The notes under the pieces: model-generated
Told to the model about the DNA's origin: nothing
What the model saw: the letters and a program-made list of their open reading frames with translations, nothing else
Database searches by the model: none
Part shown: positions 35,996-46,009 of the stretch, in pieces
Numbering within the stretch: position 1 is the stretch's first letter
How the letters are laid out: every line of letters starts with the position of its first letter
Origin: Salipiger sp. IMCC34102
GTDB lineage: Bacteria > Pseudomonadota > Alphaproteobacteria > Rhodobacterales > Rhodobacteraceae
NCBI RefSeq assembly: GCF_004145405.1
Contig: NZ_SELQ01000002.1
Coordinates: 558,001-622,000 of the forward strand
Reading direction: 5' to 3'
DNA: 64,000 bases
Position numbers and translations under genes: made by a program

Positions 35996-37092
35996 TCCCC
36001 CGCGGCCACCCGGCCCAGCGGCACGGCGGCGGCGCGGTGCCCTTCCGCGACCGCCATCATCAGCGGACCCACGCCCTTGGCGTCGTCGGCGACGCGCGCT
36101 TCGGTCAGGTAATACTCCGCGCTGCCGTCCCGGAACCGGCCCTCGAAAGGACCGAGGCCCGCCACCTCGCAGATCTCGACCATGCGGGTGCCCGCGCCTT
36201 CGCCCTGCAGTACGGTCGCGGTCAGCGTGTCCAGAAGCGAGGCCGTTTCCCCCTGCCACAAGTCCAGTCGCGTGGCCTTGCAAAGGGCGTAGACGATCAT
36301 CGCGGAGGCAGAGGATTCCACGTAGTTCCCCTCCAGATCGGGGCGGTCGATGACCTGCAGCCACAGCCCCCCGGGGGCACGCAAGCTGTCGAGCCGCGCA
36401 AGAAGCGCCCGCGTGTCGGCTTGCAAGGGCGCGAACCGGACGGGCCCCACCAATTCGGCGATATCGACAAGGGCCATGGCGAGCCATCCCAACGCGCGCG
36501 ACCAATGCGCCGGCGAATGTCCCGTATGGGGATCGGCCCAGGGCTGCTTGCGCGCCTCGTCGACGGCATGAGCATGCAGACCGGTTCCGGGCACGTATGT
36601 CATCTCGAGCGCGGTGGCGACCTGTGTCAGCGCGTCCGCAATTAGCGCCTCCTGCCCCGTGCGCAGACCGTACCCGATCTGGAAAGGCGCCCCCATGTAG
36701 AGCCCGTCCAGCCACACCTGCCAAGGATAGCGCAGCTTGTGCCAGTAGACGCCGCTTCTGGTACGCGGATGCGTCTCGAGCTGATCGGCCAACCTGTGCG
36801 CGGCGTTCAACCACAGCGGATCCCCGTCGATCCGGTCGAGGTACAAGAGCGCGCGACCCGACAGGATGTTGTCGATGTTGTAGGCGCTGGGATCGAACTC
36901 CGCCAGGCGGCCATCGGCGCTCACCTGTGCCCGGACGAGCCGTTCGAGATGCGCGCGCCAGCGGTCGTCGCCGGTTGCATCGTGCAGACATTCGAGACCG
37001 CGGTAGATGCAGCCGTCCTCGTAGCACCACGCCCCGCCCTTGTAGGCACGGTGGTCGCGGGCGTAGGCGTCGAAATAGGCGGTCAGGTCCAT
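35992..37092 (-). CDS. GH105 unsaturated rhamnogalacturonyl/galacturonyl hydrolase
   Basis: A 366-residue (alpha/alpha)6-barrel glycoside hydrolase of the YteR/YesR type. Recognisable segments are YKGGAWCYEDGCIYRGLECLHDATGDDRW near residues 17-45, WLDGLYMGAPFQIGYG near 125 with the catalytic Asp in DGLYMG, HAHAVDEARKQPWADPHTGHSPAHWSRALGW near 170, and NYVESSASAMIVYALCKA near 265. It removes the 4,5-unsaturated uronate from the non-reducing end of lyase products. No signal peptide, so cytoplasmic. Start ATG 37092 overlaps the end of the GH28 gene by 10 bases. Confidence 0.92.
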   Translation of the reverse strand: MDLTAYFDAYARDHRAYKGGAWCYEDGCIYRGLECLHDATGDDRWRAHLERLVRAQVSADGRLAEFDPSAYNIDNILSGRALLYLDRIDGDPLWLNAAHRLADQLETHPRTRSGVYWHKLRYPWQVWLDGLYMGAPFQIGYGLRTGQEALIADALTQVATALEMTYVPGTGLHAHAVDEARKQPWADPHTGHSPAHWSRALGWLAMALVDIAELVGPVRFAPLQADTRALLARLDSLRAPGGLWLQVIDRPDLEGNYVESSASAMIVYALCKATRLDLWQGETASLLDTLTATVLQGEGAGTRMVEICEVAGLGPFEGRFRDGSAEYYLTEARVADDAKGVGPLMMAVAEGHRAAAVPLGRVAAGE

Positions 37093-38600
37093 GCGGGCTC
37101 CGTCGGTTCGTCTGAATGGGTTTGGATCCGCCCGGCGATCTGCGCGTGTTCGGCGAAGAGCGGCACGGCGGCCATCGGCGCGACGCCGAGTGCCATCAGC
37201 GGCACCTCGGCCACCGCATCCGCCGCGAAGGCGATCTCGACGCGATCCAGCGTCACCCCGGTGATAGGCGCCTCGGGCAGACCGAGTGCGGCCACACCGG
37301 CGGAGATCGCCCCGGTCGCCACGATATCGCCGAGCGTGATGTCTGACAGCCGTGGCGTGCCCGTGTCCAGCGGTGCAGGGGCGCGAGACTGGACCGCGTC
37401 GGATTTGCCGTCGGGGTCGCAGAAATAGAAGGCGTTCAGGGCGACGGGGGTCGCGACGTCGGTCATCCGGACGCGCTCCACCCGGATCCGCGCGATCTGT
37501 CCGCCGCGCCCGCGTCGCGTCTTGATCCGCAGGCCCCGGTCGGTGCCGACAAAGTCGCAATCGCGGATATGGACGTCGGTGATGTCGCCGGACATTTCCG
37601 AGCCCAGCACCACGGCGCCGTGGCCACGCGCCATGCGGCAATGCGCGATCGTCAGCTCGCGCGTCGGGGACAGGTGGTCCTCCGCGCCGTCCTGGCCACG
37701 CTTGCCGGATTTCACCGCGATGCAGTCGTCCCCCACCGAGAAATCGAGTCCCACCAGACGCGCGCCGATACAGCATTCGGGATTCAGCCCGTCGGTATTT
37801 GGGCTGTCGGGGGGATTGCGGATCGTCAGGGCCGCCGCCACCAGCCGGTCGCAGCGATAGGGATGGACGGTCCAGGACGGCGCGTTGCAGATCGTAAGCC
37901 CGGTGATCTGCACGTCGTCGCTATGCGCCAGGAACAGGGCGCGCGGGCGACGGGCCCCCTCGCGCGTGCCCTTTGGCCAGCTCCACCAGTCGCCCCGGTC
38001 GCCGCCCGCGTCCAGCGTGCCGCGTCCGGTCAACGTGAGCCCGTGGCAGTCCACGCCGGTCAGAGGAGAGGCAAAACACCGCTCCGGCAGACCCTCCCAG
38101 GTTCCCAGCACCCGGCCCTCCGCGTCGCGCGCGGGCAGGATCGGCCAGCCCTCCTGCCGGCCATGGGCCGCGAGGGTGCACCCTTCGGGCAGCCAAACCG
38201 TGATCTGCGGACGCAGCCTGACCGATCCGAAGGCGATGCGTCCCACGGGCAAGGCCAGCACGCCGCCATTCGGGACGGCGGCGATAGCCGCGTCCAAGGC
38301 CGCGGTATTGTCCGCGCGGTCGGGGTCCACGCCGTGATCCGCGGCAGATAAAAACGCCGTGCAAGGTGCCGTACGGAAACGGATTTCGCCGATCCCGGTA
38401 ATCAGGACATGATCCGTATCAGGGTCCAGCCCCTCGACGAAAAGTGGGGCGACCTCGGCCAGGCCCGACTGAAGCGACCGGCCATGCGCATCCTCGATCC
38501 GCCAGGGCAAGGATCGCGAAAGGGCGAACCGCGTGTCGCCAGGCGTCAGCAGGAAGGTGGCCGAAATCGCGGAGACCGCGACGAGCGAAAGGTCGGACAT
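37083..38600 (-). CDS. GH28 polygalacturonase/exo-galacturonosidase
   Basis: A 505-residue beta-helix enzyme hydrolysing alpha-1,4 galacturonate links. Catalytic motifs appear in order: SPNTDGLNP (first Asp) near residue 265, VGDDCIAVKSG (Asp-Asp) near 290, ARGHGAVVLGSE near 320, and RGLRIKT near 350. Residues 1-85 form a fibronectin-III-like domain, as in exo-polygalacturonosidases. The N-terminus (MSDLSLVAVSAISATF) has no positive charge before its mildly hydrophobic stretch, so I do not read it as a secretion signal. Probably an intracellular exo-enzyme on imported oligomers. A 49-base gap with a hairpin separates it from the binding-protein gene. Confidence 0.92.
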   Translation of the reverse strand: MSDLSLVAVSAISATFLLTPGDTRFALSRSLPWRIEDAHGRSLQSGLAEVAPLFVEGLDPDTDHVLITGIGEIRFRTAPCTAFLSAADHGVDPDRADNTAALDAAIAAVPNGGVLALPVGRIAFGSVRLRPQITVWLPEGCTLAAHGRQEGWPILPARDAEGRVLGTWEGLPERCFASPLTGVDCHGLTLTGRGTLDAGGDRGDWWSWPKGTREGARRPRALFLAHSDDVQITGLTICNAPSWTVHPYRCDRLVAAALTIRNPPDSPNTDGLNPECCIGARLVGLDFSVGDDCIAVKSGKRGQDGAEDHLSPTRELTIAHCRMARGHGAVVLGSEMSGDITDVHIRDCDFVGTDRGLRIKTRRGRGGQIARIRVERVRMTDVATPVALNAFYFCDPDGKSDAVQSRAPAPLDTGTPRLSDITLGDIVATGAISAGVAALGLPEAPITGVTLDRVEIAFAADAVAEVPLMALGVAPMAAVPLFAEHAQIAGRIQTHSDEPTEPAWT

Positions 38601-38617
38601 GGCAATACCCCATGAGG

Positions 38618-38642
38618 GGGGCCGACCGGTCAGGCCGGCCCC
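38618..38642 (-). promoter_or_regulatory. Intercistronic hairpin after the oligogalacturonide binding-protein gene
   Basis: On the minus strand GGGGCCGGCC (38642-38633) pairs with GGTCGGCCCC (38627-38618): 10 pairs including one G-U, loop TGACC. It begins seven bases after the binding-protein stop and ends before the GH28 start. No T-run. Confidence 0.6.
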
Positions 38643-38649
38643 GGTTCGA

Positions 38650-39915
38650 TCAGCTGTCGAAGTTGTCGGCCAGCACGTCCTCGATGCCGTAGAGGATCTC
38701 GTCGGCTGCCTGGGCCGCGTCGATCTGCCCGTAAGCGAAGGCTTCGAGGTTGTCCTCCATGGCCGAGCGCACGTCCGGATGCTCCATGAAGGGGTGGATC
38801 GCGGGCCCTTCGGCGGCCATCACCTTGGACTGGGCATCGGCCTGCTCGGGCGCGATGGCGTCAGCGTCCTGCAGGAGCGACAGGGCGGCCTGAGAGGCCG
38901 GGACGCCCCGGGCGGAGCCCATCGCTTCGACCCCTTCGGGCTCGTTCAGCAGGCAGTTCAGCACCTCGGCCGCAGCTTCGGGGTTGTCGGAGTTCTTCGA
39001 GATCGAGAACACCATGGAAGCCTTGCGATAGACCCCCGGGGTCTGCTGGCCGTCGAGTTCGAGCAGGCCCACGTATTCGATCTCTTCGCCCTCGCCCAGG
39101 GGATCGGAGATCTTGAAGTAGGTGGAATCCCACTGGTAGGTTCCCGCGATCTCGCCGTTCGTCCACTTGGGGTTCTCGTGCAGCGCCTGCACACCCGAGG
39201 CGAGCTGGTCGCGCCAGGGCAGGATCACGTGGTTGTCCACGAGGGTCTGGTAGAACGAAATCGCGTCGGTCATCTCCTCGACGGTCCAGTTGACCTCGTT
39301 CGTCTGCGCGTCGATCAACGGCTTGCCGGTTTTCTGCGTGCCGTAGAGTGTCACGATCATCGCAGCGTCGAGGCCGATCGCTTCCATCGGGTAGTATTCC
39401 TCGCCCAGGGTCTCGGCGAAGACGGGACCGGCGGCGATCAGGTCGTCCCAGGTCTGCGGCAGGTCCAGCCCAGCGTCGGCCCAGGTGGTTGTGTTGAAGA
39501 CGAAGAGCCGTCCGGTGGTCGAAACCGGCAGCCCGTTCAGCGCGCCGTTGACCGTGCCCGACACGATCTGGTCCTCGGACCACTGGCTCAGATCGATGAT
39601 GTCGGACATCTGCGACAGGTCCGCGAAGCCGTCACCGTTCTGCGAGAAGATCGGCAGCCAGGGCCAATTGATCTGCATGATGTCGGCTTCGGTCCCGCCC
39701 GCGATCTGGGTGGCGACCTTCTCGAAGTGGCCCGACCAGCCGGTGAACTCGGGCTGGATCGTGTGACCGTGCTTTTCGCCGCAGGCGGTCAGCGCGGCCT
39801 GCGTGGCCTCGTGGCGGCTGTCGCCACCCCACCACGACATCCGCAAATCCGCGGCATTGGCGGTGCCTGCAAGGGCGGTCGTTGCGAGCGCGAGGCTCAG
39901 GATACGTTTGGTCAT
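38650..39915 (-). CDS. ABC transporter solute-binding protein, oligogalacturonide type
   Basis: A 421-residue family 1 (MalE-like) binding protein. Signal peptide MTKRILSLALATTALAGTANA is followed by ADLRMSWWGGDSRHEATQAAL, very similar to TogB proteins, then HFEKVATQIAGGTEADIMQINWPWL and a C-terminal lobe ending DEILYGIEDVLADNFDS. With the two permeases, ATPase and four pectin-degrading enzymes in the same operon, the likely ligand is an oligogalacturonide, perhaps unsaturated or methylated. Start ATG 39915 has GGAGGAA upstream; a short in-frame extension further upstream is not used. Confidence 0.88.
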   Translation of the reverse strand: MTKRILSLALATTALAGTANAADLRMSWWGGDSRHEATQAALTACGEKHGHTIQPEFTGWSGHFEKVATQIAGGTEADIMQINWPWLPIFSQNGDGFADLSQMSDIIDLSQWSEDQIVSGTVNGALNGLPVSTTGRLFVFNTTTWADAGLDLPQTWDDLIAAGPVFAETLGEEYYPMEAIGLDAAMIVTLYGTQKTGKPLIDAQTNEVNWTVEEMTDAISFYQTLVDNHVILPWRDQLASGVQALHENPKWTNGEIAGTYQWDSTYFKISDPLGEGEEIEYVGLLELDGQQTPGVYRKASMVFSISKNSDNPEAAAEVLNCLLNEPEGVEAMGSARGVPASQAALSLLQDADAIAPEQADAQSKVMAAEGPAIHPFMEHPDVRSAMEDNLEAFAYGQIDAAQAADEILYGIEDVLADNFDS

Positions 39916-39937
39916 CGTCTTGTTCCTCCTTTGACGA

Positions 39938-41061
<1,124 letters not shown>

Positions 41062-41062
<1 letters not shown>

Positions 41063-41976
41063 CAGCCTTTGACCCCTCCGGTGGAAATGCCCTCGATGAA
41101 CGATTTCTGGGCGAGGAAGAACACGACGAGGGACGGGATCAGCGCCAGCACCGTCATCGACAGGATCGCGTTCCAGTTAAAGGCTTCGGTCGCGTCGATC
41201 GACAGCTTCAGCGCGATCGAGACCGGGTATTTCTCGACCGACGAGATGTAGATCAGCGGGCCCAGGAAGTCGTTCATCGTCCACATGAACTGGAACAGGC
41301 AGACCGAGATGATCGCGGGCATCAGGATCGGCACCACGATGAAGATCAGCGTCTGTGCCGTATTGGCCCCGTCGACGCGCGCGGCTTCCTCCATCTCGCG
41401 CGGGATGGCACGCAGGAACTGGATCACCATGAAGACGAAGAAGGCATCCCCCGCCACCCAGCTTGGCACGAAGAGCGGCAGGTAGGTGTCGAGCCATCCC
41501 AGTTCGCGAAACAGCAGGTATTGCGGAATGCGCGTGACCACGTCCGGAAGCAGAAGCGTCGCGATCAGGATCGAGAAAAGGATCTTCTTGCCCGGAAATT
41601 CGAAGCGCGCGAAGCCGTAGGCGACCAGCGTGCAGGAGATCGCCGTGCCGATCACCTTCGGGATCACGATATACATCGAGTTGAGGAAGAAATGCCCGAA
41701 GTTGTAGGGGGTCGAGGTCTCCCACCCTTCGCGGAACCCGTCCAGCGTCGGCCGCGCGGGCCAGAACCAGGCCGAGGAGAAGATCTCGGAGTTGGTTTTG
41801 AACGCCGCCCCCACAAGCCAGAGCAGCGGATAGATCATGATGAAGCCCACCAGGATCAGCAGCGAGTAGCGCACGAAGGCGTTGATCCGGTTGCGACGGC
41901 GCAGCTTCAGTTCCAGCGGCGTCGGCGGCGTGCGCTCGGCCCGGGATTGATCGGGAAGGTCGGACAGCGTCACCAT
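41062..41976 (-). CDS. Sugar ABC transporter permease (TogN-like)
   Basis: A 304-residue MalG-type permease with six helices. The EAA coupling loop reads EEAARVDGANTAQTLIFIVVPILMPAI near residues 200-226. The C-terminal tail ends SFIEGISTGGVKG, as in most MalG-like proteins. It pairs with the preceding permease to form the oligogalacturonide channel. Four bases separate it from the upstream gene. Confidence 0.92.
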
Positions 41977-41980
41977 GCGC

Positions 41981-42865
41981 TCAGCTCCTCTTGTCGCCGG
42001 CGTAGTAGACCCACTTCTTCGAGGACCAGAAGGCCACGAGGGTCAGCGCCATGATGATCACGAAAAGCACCCAGGCGATCGCCGAGGCATAGCCCATGTC
42101 GAAGCTCTTGAAGGCCTCGTCGTAGATGTAGAGCGGCAACAGGTAGGTGGACTTGAGCGGCCCGCCCTGGGTGATGATGTAAGGGCCGTTGAACTCCTGG
42201 AAGGCCTGCACGGTCTGCATGATCAGGTTGAAGAAGATGACCGGCGTGATCAGCGGCAGCGTGATGTTGCGAAAGATCTGCCAGGGCCCCGCGCCGTCGA
42301 TGGAGGCGGCTTCGTAGAGCGTCTTGTCCACCGACTGGAGGGCCGCGAGGAAGATCACCATGGCCGATCCGAACTGCCAGCAGCGCAGCAGCGTGATGGT
42401 GAAGAGCGCGTTGCCCGGATCGCCGAACCAGTTGACCGGCTCGCCACCCAGCCCGGTGATGATCATGTTCACCAGACCTTCCTGCGCGAAGATGTACCGC
42501 CACAGGACCGCGATCGCGACCGAACCGCCAAGGATCGAGGGCACGTAGTAGGCCGTGCGGAACAGGCCGATCCCGCGCAGGCGGTAGTTCAGCACCACCG
42601 CGATGAAGAGCGCGAAGGCCAGCTTCAGCGGCACCGTCAGCGCGACATAGGTCAGCGTCACGCTCAGCGACTTGGAGAAGGTCCGGTCGCGGGTGAAGAG
42701 CTTCTCGTAGTTCTCGAGCCCGACCCATTCGGGCGTCGACAGAAGGTCGTAGTCCGTAAAGCTGAGATAGAAGCTGGTCACGAAGGGAAACGCGGTGAAC
42801 AGCGCGAAGCCCAGGATGTAGGGGGTGACGTACCACAGGCCGAGGTATTTGCTGTCGCCTCCCAT
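41981..42865 (-). CDS. Sugar ABC transporter permease (TogM-like)
   Basis: A 294-residue MalF-type permease with six helices: first helix LWYVTPYILGFALFTAFPFVTSFYLSF near residue 10, coupling loop YEAASIDGAGPWQIFRNITLPLITPV near 205. It forms a heterodimer with the TogN-like permease. Its start codon overlaps the last base of the GH4 stop (base 42865). Confidence 0.92.
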   Translation of the reverse strand: MGGDSKYLGLWYVTPYILGFALFTAFPFVTSFYLSFTDYDLLSTPEWVGLENYEKLFTRDRTFSKSLSVTLTYVALTVPLKLAFALFIAVVLNYRLRGIGLFRTAYYVPSILGGSVAIAVLWRYIFAQEGLVNMIITGLGGEPVNWFGDPGNALFTITLLRCWQFGSAMVIFLAALQSVDKTLYEAASIDGAGPWQIFRNITLPLITPVIFFNLIMQTVQAFQEFNGPYIITQGGPLKSTYLLPLYIYDEAFKSFDMGYASAIAWVLFVIIMALTLVAFWSSKKWVYYAGDKRS

Positions 42866-44256
42866 TACGCGGCTCCCTTGAGCGTCTCGGGCAGCCAGGT
42901 GGCGGTCGCGGCGACCATCTCGTCGAACATCGTACGGGCGCGGTCCCGGTCCAGATCCGCCACCAGCGGGTCGGCGTGAAACAGCGGAAAGAGTGCGGCG
43001 CGGTCCCCGGCCAGGATCGCGTGCAGCAGATCGGTCTGGCGCGTGGCGTGGGCGGCGGTGATCGTGGCCAGTTCGTCCGGCAAGCGCCCCGCCTGCACCG
43101 CCTGCACGCCAAGCTCCGAGAAGATCGCATTGGTCTCGACCACGGCCCCCAACGGCAGGTTCTCCACCTGGCCCGTGTTCGGAAGATTGACATTGGACAG
43201 ATGCGCCTCGTCGCCCATCAGTGCCGCGATCTGGTCGATCAAGGCCTCGTCGGAGCGTCTGGCGAAAGGTTCCGCGCTCCCGCTCGCCAGCGCATCCGCC
43301 TTCGCGGCCTTGGCCGCGCGGTCGCGGACACGGTACTCCACCGGGGTCAGCGCGAAGTCCCAGGCTTCGGGATCGTGCAGGTAAAGGCCTGCGGGCAAGA
43401 ATTCCACGAGGTGCCGGTCGCCCGCCGCCGCGGCGATGCCGAAGCGGCGGGTCAGGTCGAACTTCACGCGGCTGCGGTCCTCGAAGTAGCGCGCGTGTTC
43501 GTCGGCGGGGTCAGAGGGCGTCGCGGCCCAGCCCGTTTCGCGGAACTCTTCGACGAAGGCCCGGTATGCGGGCATCATGTCCTTACCGTCCAGGGCGATC
43601 CGGTCGACGAAGGTGAAATGGTTGATCCCGAGCACGTTCACCGAAACGTTTCGGTGCGAGGCCACGTTCTCGCCCGCGGCGCGGTTGGCGATCCAGGCGA
43701 CCTGCTTGCGCAGCTTGGTCACCTCGTGACATTCGCCCCAGGCGCGGATGCCAGGAAACGCCGCATGAAGAGCGCCCGTCAACACGCTCATGGGGTTGGT
43801 CAGATTGCAGACGTAGGCCTTCGGCGCATGCTCTGCGATGGCGGTGCCGATCTCGGCCAGCATCGGGACCGCGCGCATCGCACGCACGAACCCGCCCGGC
43901 CCGACCGTGTCGCCCACGGCCTGGGGGATCCCGTACCGGGCCGGGATGCCGATGTCCTGGCCCATGTCCCCGAACCCGCCGGGCAGGATCGAGACCACGA
44001 CGATATCCGCGCCCTCCAGCGCCTGGCCCAGGGTCTCGGCCACGGTGTAGCTGGCAGGACGCCCCTTGGAGACGTCGGCAAAGCGGGCCCCCATGGCGGC
44101 ATTGCGGCGCGCGGCCTCCACGTCGAGATCAAAGAGCCGGACCTCGGCGGCCAGGCGGTCGTCCGCGGCCAGATCCGCCATCAGTCCCGGCGCCCAGTTC
44201 AAGGAGCCGCCGCCGATGTAGGCGATCCGAACGGGTCGATAGTCCGATTTCGTCAT
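42865..44256 (-). CDS. GH4 family alpha-galacturonidase (LplD-like)
   Basis: A 463-residue NAD- and Mn-dependent glycosidase that works by an oxidation/elimination mechanism. NAD-binding GGGSLNWAPGLMADL at residue 15, substrate/metal residues in VCNLTNPMSV near 150 and WGECHEVTKLRK near 173 (Cys and His metal ligands), NHFTFVDR near 215. Among GH4 enzymes the SLNW form is typical of the alpha-galacturonidase/alpha-glucuronidase group. It would split imported di- or trigalacturonate to monomers in the cytoplasm. It is the first gene of the pectin operon, divergent from an AraC regulator. Confidence 0.88.
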   Translation of the reverse strand: MTKSDYRPVRIAYIGGGSLNWAPGLMADLAADDRLAAEVRLFDLDVEAARRNAAMGARFADVSKGRPASYTVAETLGQALEGADIVVVSILPGGFGDMGQDIGIPARYGIPQAVGDTVGPGGFVRAMRAVPMLAEIGTAIAEHAPKAYVCNLTNPMSVLTGALHAAFPGIRAWGECHEVTKLRKQVAWIANRAAGENVASHRNVSVNVLGINHFTFVDRIALDGKDMMPAYRAFVEEFRETGWAATPSDPADEHARYFEDRSRVKFDLTRRFGIAAAAGDRHLVEFLPAGLYLHDPEAWDFALTPVEYRVRDRAAKAAKADALASGSAEPFARRSDEALIDQIAALMGDEAHLSNVNLPNTGQVENLPLGAVVETNAIFSELGVQAVQAGRLPDELATITAAHATRQTDLLHAILAGDRAALFPLFHADPLVADLDRDRARTMFDEMVAATATWLPETLKGAA

Positions 44257-44297
44257 GCTAAACGGTGTCCGTTCCCACGCACCGGCAACTTCGGCGC

Positions 44298-44358
44298 GAT
44301 TTCACGGATCACTCCTCCCCTTTTTTGACACCCGGACCTGAAATCCAGGGCGAAATCC
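44298..44358. promoter_or_regulatory. Candidate AraC-type operator between GH4 and the AraC gene
   Basis: GAAATCC occurs at 44340-44346 and 44352-44358 as a direct repeat with a 12-base period, and the inverse GATTTC at 44298-44303. TTGACA is at 44325-44330. Direct repeats in the 163-base divergent gap fit AraC-family binding but the site is unproven. Confidence 0.4.
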
Positions 44359-44419
44359 TCCTGTTGATGACATTAATAGCCGTGGACGCGGGCCGGAATG
44401 ACGCCTATGACACAATCTG

Positions 44420-45289
44420 ATGGACGAAATCGAACATTTCCCGCTGAACTTGCTGCCGCCCTCGGCCCTACAACTCCGGCTTGCGCGTGCCGCGATCCAG
44501 ATGGTGCATGGCAAAAGCTGGCGGATCGACAAACTGAACCCGGTGCACGATCTGGTCATTCCGCTTTCGGGATGCGGCCACTACCGGATCGGTGAGACGC
44601 AGATCACCCTCGCCCCGGGGGAGGCGATGCTGATCCCCGCCTTCCAGAGGTTTCACGGACGACACGGCGGCGGGGACGAGACCTACACCGGTATCGCGCA
44701 GCATTTCTCGCTCGATCTGTTCGGCAAGGGGGACCTGATCAGCCAGATGCGTCTGCGGCAAAAGGTGACGCTGTCGCGGTGGGACCTGCTTGAACCGCTC
44801 GTCCGCCTTTATCGCGAAACCGCACCGCAAGGCGCGACCACCCTGCCACAGCACCATCAGTTCATGGTCATCCTCCTGGCCTTCCTGCAGGATGCCTTCC
44901 TCGACTGGGGCAGCATGGACGCGGCGGTGCCGAAACAGGACCAGCTGTCGCTGCACATCATGTTCGTGACCTCGCGCCTCTCCGCGGATCCCCTGGGCCG
45001 GGGCATCGAGGAAGCCCTGGAAAGCGTGCCCTACAACCCCGACTACTTCCGCCGCGCATTCTCGGAGAAGATCGGCATGACGCCGCAGAAGTTCCGCGAC
45101 CTCAAGCGGATGGAATTCGCGATCTCGCGTCTGGATGCGGGGCTGTCGGTCAAGCAGGTCGCGGCGGAGCTGGGCTATTCCGACCCCTATTTCTTCAGCC
45201 GGATCTTCAAGCGCCACATCGGTGCCCCGCCATCGAGTTATCACCCCCGCGCGGGGGCGGCGGTCGGGGAGGAGGGGTCAGCGGGCTAG
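44420..45289 (+). CDS. AraC family regulator of the pectin operon
   Basis: A 289-residue regulator with an N-terminal cupin-like sugar-sensing domain (VHDLVIPLSGCGHYRIGETQITLAPGEAMLIPAFQRF, residues 42-78) and a C-terminal double helix-turn-helix (NPDYFRRAFSEKIGMTPQKFRDLKRMEFAI and SVKQVAAELGYSDPYFFSRIFKRHIGAPPSSYH). It is divergent from the GH4-led operon and most likely activates it when an oligogalacturonide or galacturonate is present. The 3' end overlaps the convergent kduD gene by 12 bases. Confidence 0.9.
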   Translation: MDEIEHFPLNLLPPSALQLRLARAAIQMVHGKSWRIDKLNPVHDLVIPLSGCGHYRIGETQITLAPGEAMLIPAFQRFHGRHGGGDETYTGIAQHFSLDLFGKGDLISQMRLRQKVTLSRWDLLEPLVRLYRETAPQGATTLPQHHQFMVILLAFLQDAFLDWGSMDAAVPKQDQLSLHIMFVTSRLSADPLGRGIEEALESVPYNPDYFRRAFSEKIGMTPQKFRDLKRMEFAISRLDAGLSVKQVAAELGYSDPYFFSRIFKRHIGAPPSSYHPRAGAAVGEEGSAG

Positions 45290-46009
45290 CCAGCCGCCGT
45301 CGACGTTCAGGACCGCGCCGGTGACGTAGTTCGCCGCCGGGGTGCACAGGAAGGTCACCGCCCCCGCGATGTCGGCCGGATCGCCCCAGCGGCCCGCCGG
45401 GATCCGCTCGAGGATCGCGCGCGACCGCTCGGGGTCGTCGCGCAGCGCCGCGGTGTTGGCGGTGGCGATGTAGCCCGGGGCCACCGCGTTCACGTTGATC
45501 CCCTGCCCCGCCCATTCGTTGGCGAGGATCTTCGTCAGCCCCGCCACCCCGTGCTTGGAGGCGGTATAGGCCGGCACCCGGATGCCGCCCTGGAACGACA
45601 GGAGCGAGGCGATGTTCACGATCCGCCCGGACCGGCCCTGCGCGATCGCCGCCCGCCCGAAGGCCTGGCACAAGAGGAACACCGCCTTGAGGTTGACGTC
45701 CATCACGTCGTCCCAGTCGGCTTCGGAATATTCCACGCTGTCGGCGCGGCGGATGAGGCCCGCGTTGTTCACGAGGATGTCGAGATCGCCCGGCAGGGCC
45801 CCCGCCGCGGCGACCGGATCGGCGAGGTCGAGGATCAGCTCCTCTGCGCTGTCGCCTATCATCTCAATCGTCTGCGCGCAGGACCGGCGGCCGGCGGCGA
45901 CGACATGCGCGCCCGCCTCGGCCAGCCCCACGGCGATCGCCTGACCGATGCCCGTGTTGGCCCCCGTGACCAGCGCGCGCTTGCCGCGCAGGCTGAACGG
46001 GCCGCTCAT
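45278..46009 (-). CDS. kduD: 2-dehydro-3-deoxy-D-gluconate 5-dehydrogenase
   Basis: A 243-residue short-chain dehydrogenase reducing 2,5-diketo-3-deoxygluconate to 2-keto-3-deoxygluconate (KDG). Rossmann motif TGANTGIGQAIAVGL near residue 15, NNAGLIRR near 83, catalytic Ser-Tyr-Lys in SLLSFQGGIRVPAYTASKHGVAGLTK near 135-160. The sequence FSLRGKRALVTGANTGIGQAIA is typical of KduD. Last gene of kdgF-kduI-kduD; its start overlaps the kduI stop. Confidence 0.9.
   Translation of the reverse strand: MSGPFSLRGKRALVTGANTGIGQAIAVGLAEAGAHVVAAGRRSCAQTIEMIGDSAEELILDLADPVAAAGALPGDLDILVNNAGLIRRADSVEYSEADWDDVMDVNLKAVFLLCQAFGRAAIAQGRSGRIVNIASLLSFQGGIRVPAYTASKHGVAGLTKILANEWAGQGINVNAVAPGYIATANTAALRDDPERSRAILERIPAGRWGDPADIAGAVTFLCTPAANYVTGAVLNVDGGWLAR

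Noticed and set aside
34754-37030. A 758-residue minus-strand frame as a GH105-pectinesterase fusion
   Set aside because: The upstream portion is out of frame with the GH105 gene; the real pectinesterase starts at 35995 with an ATGA overlap.
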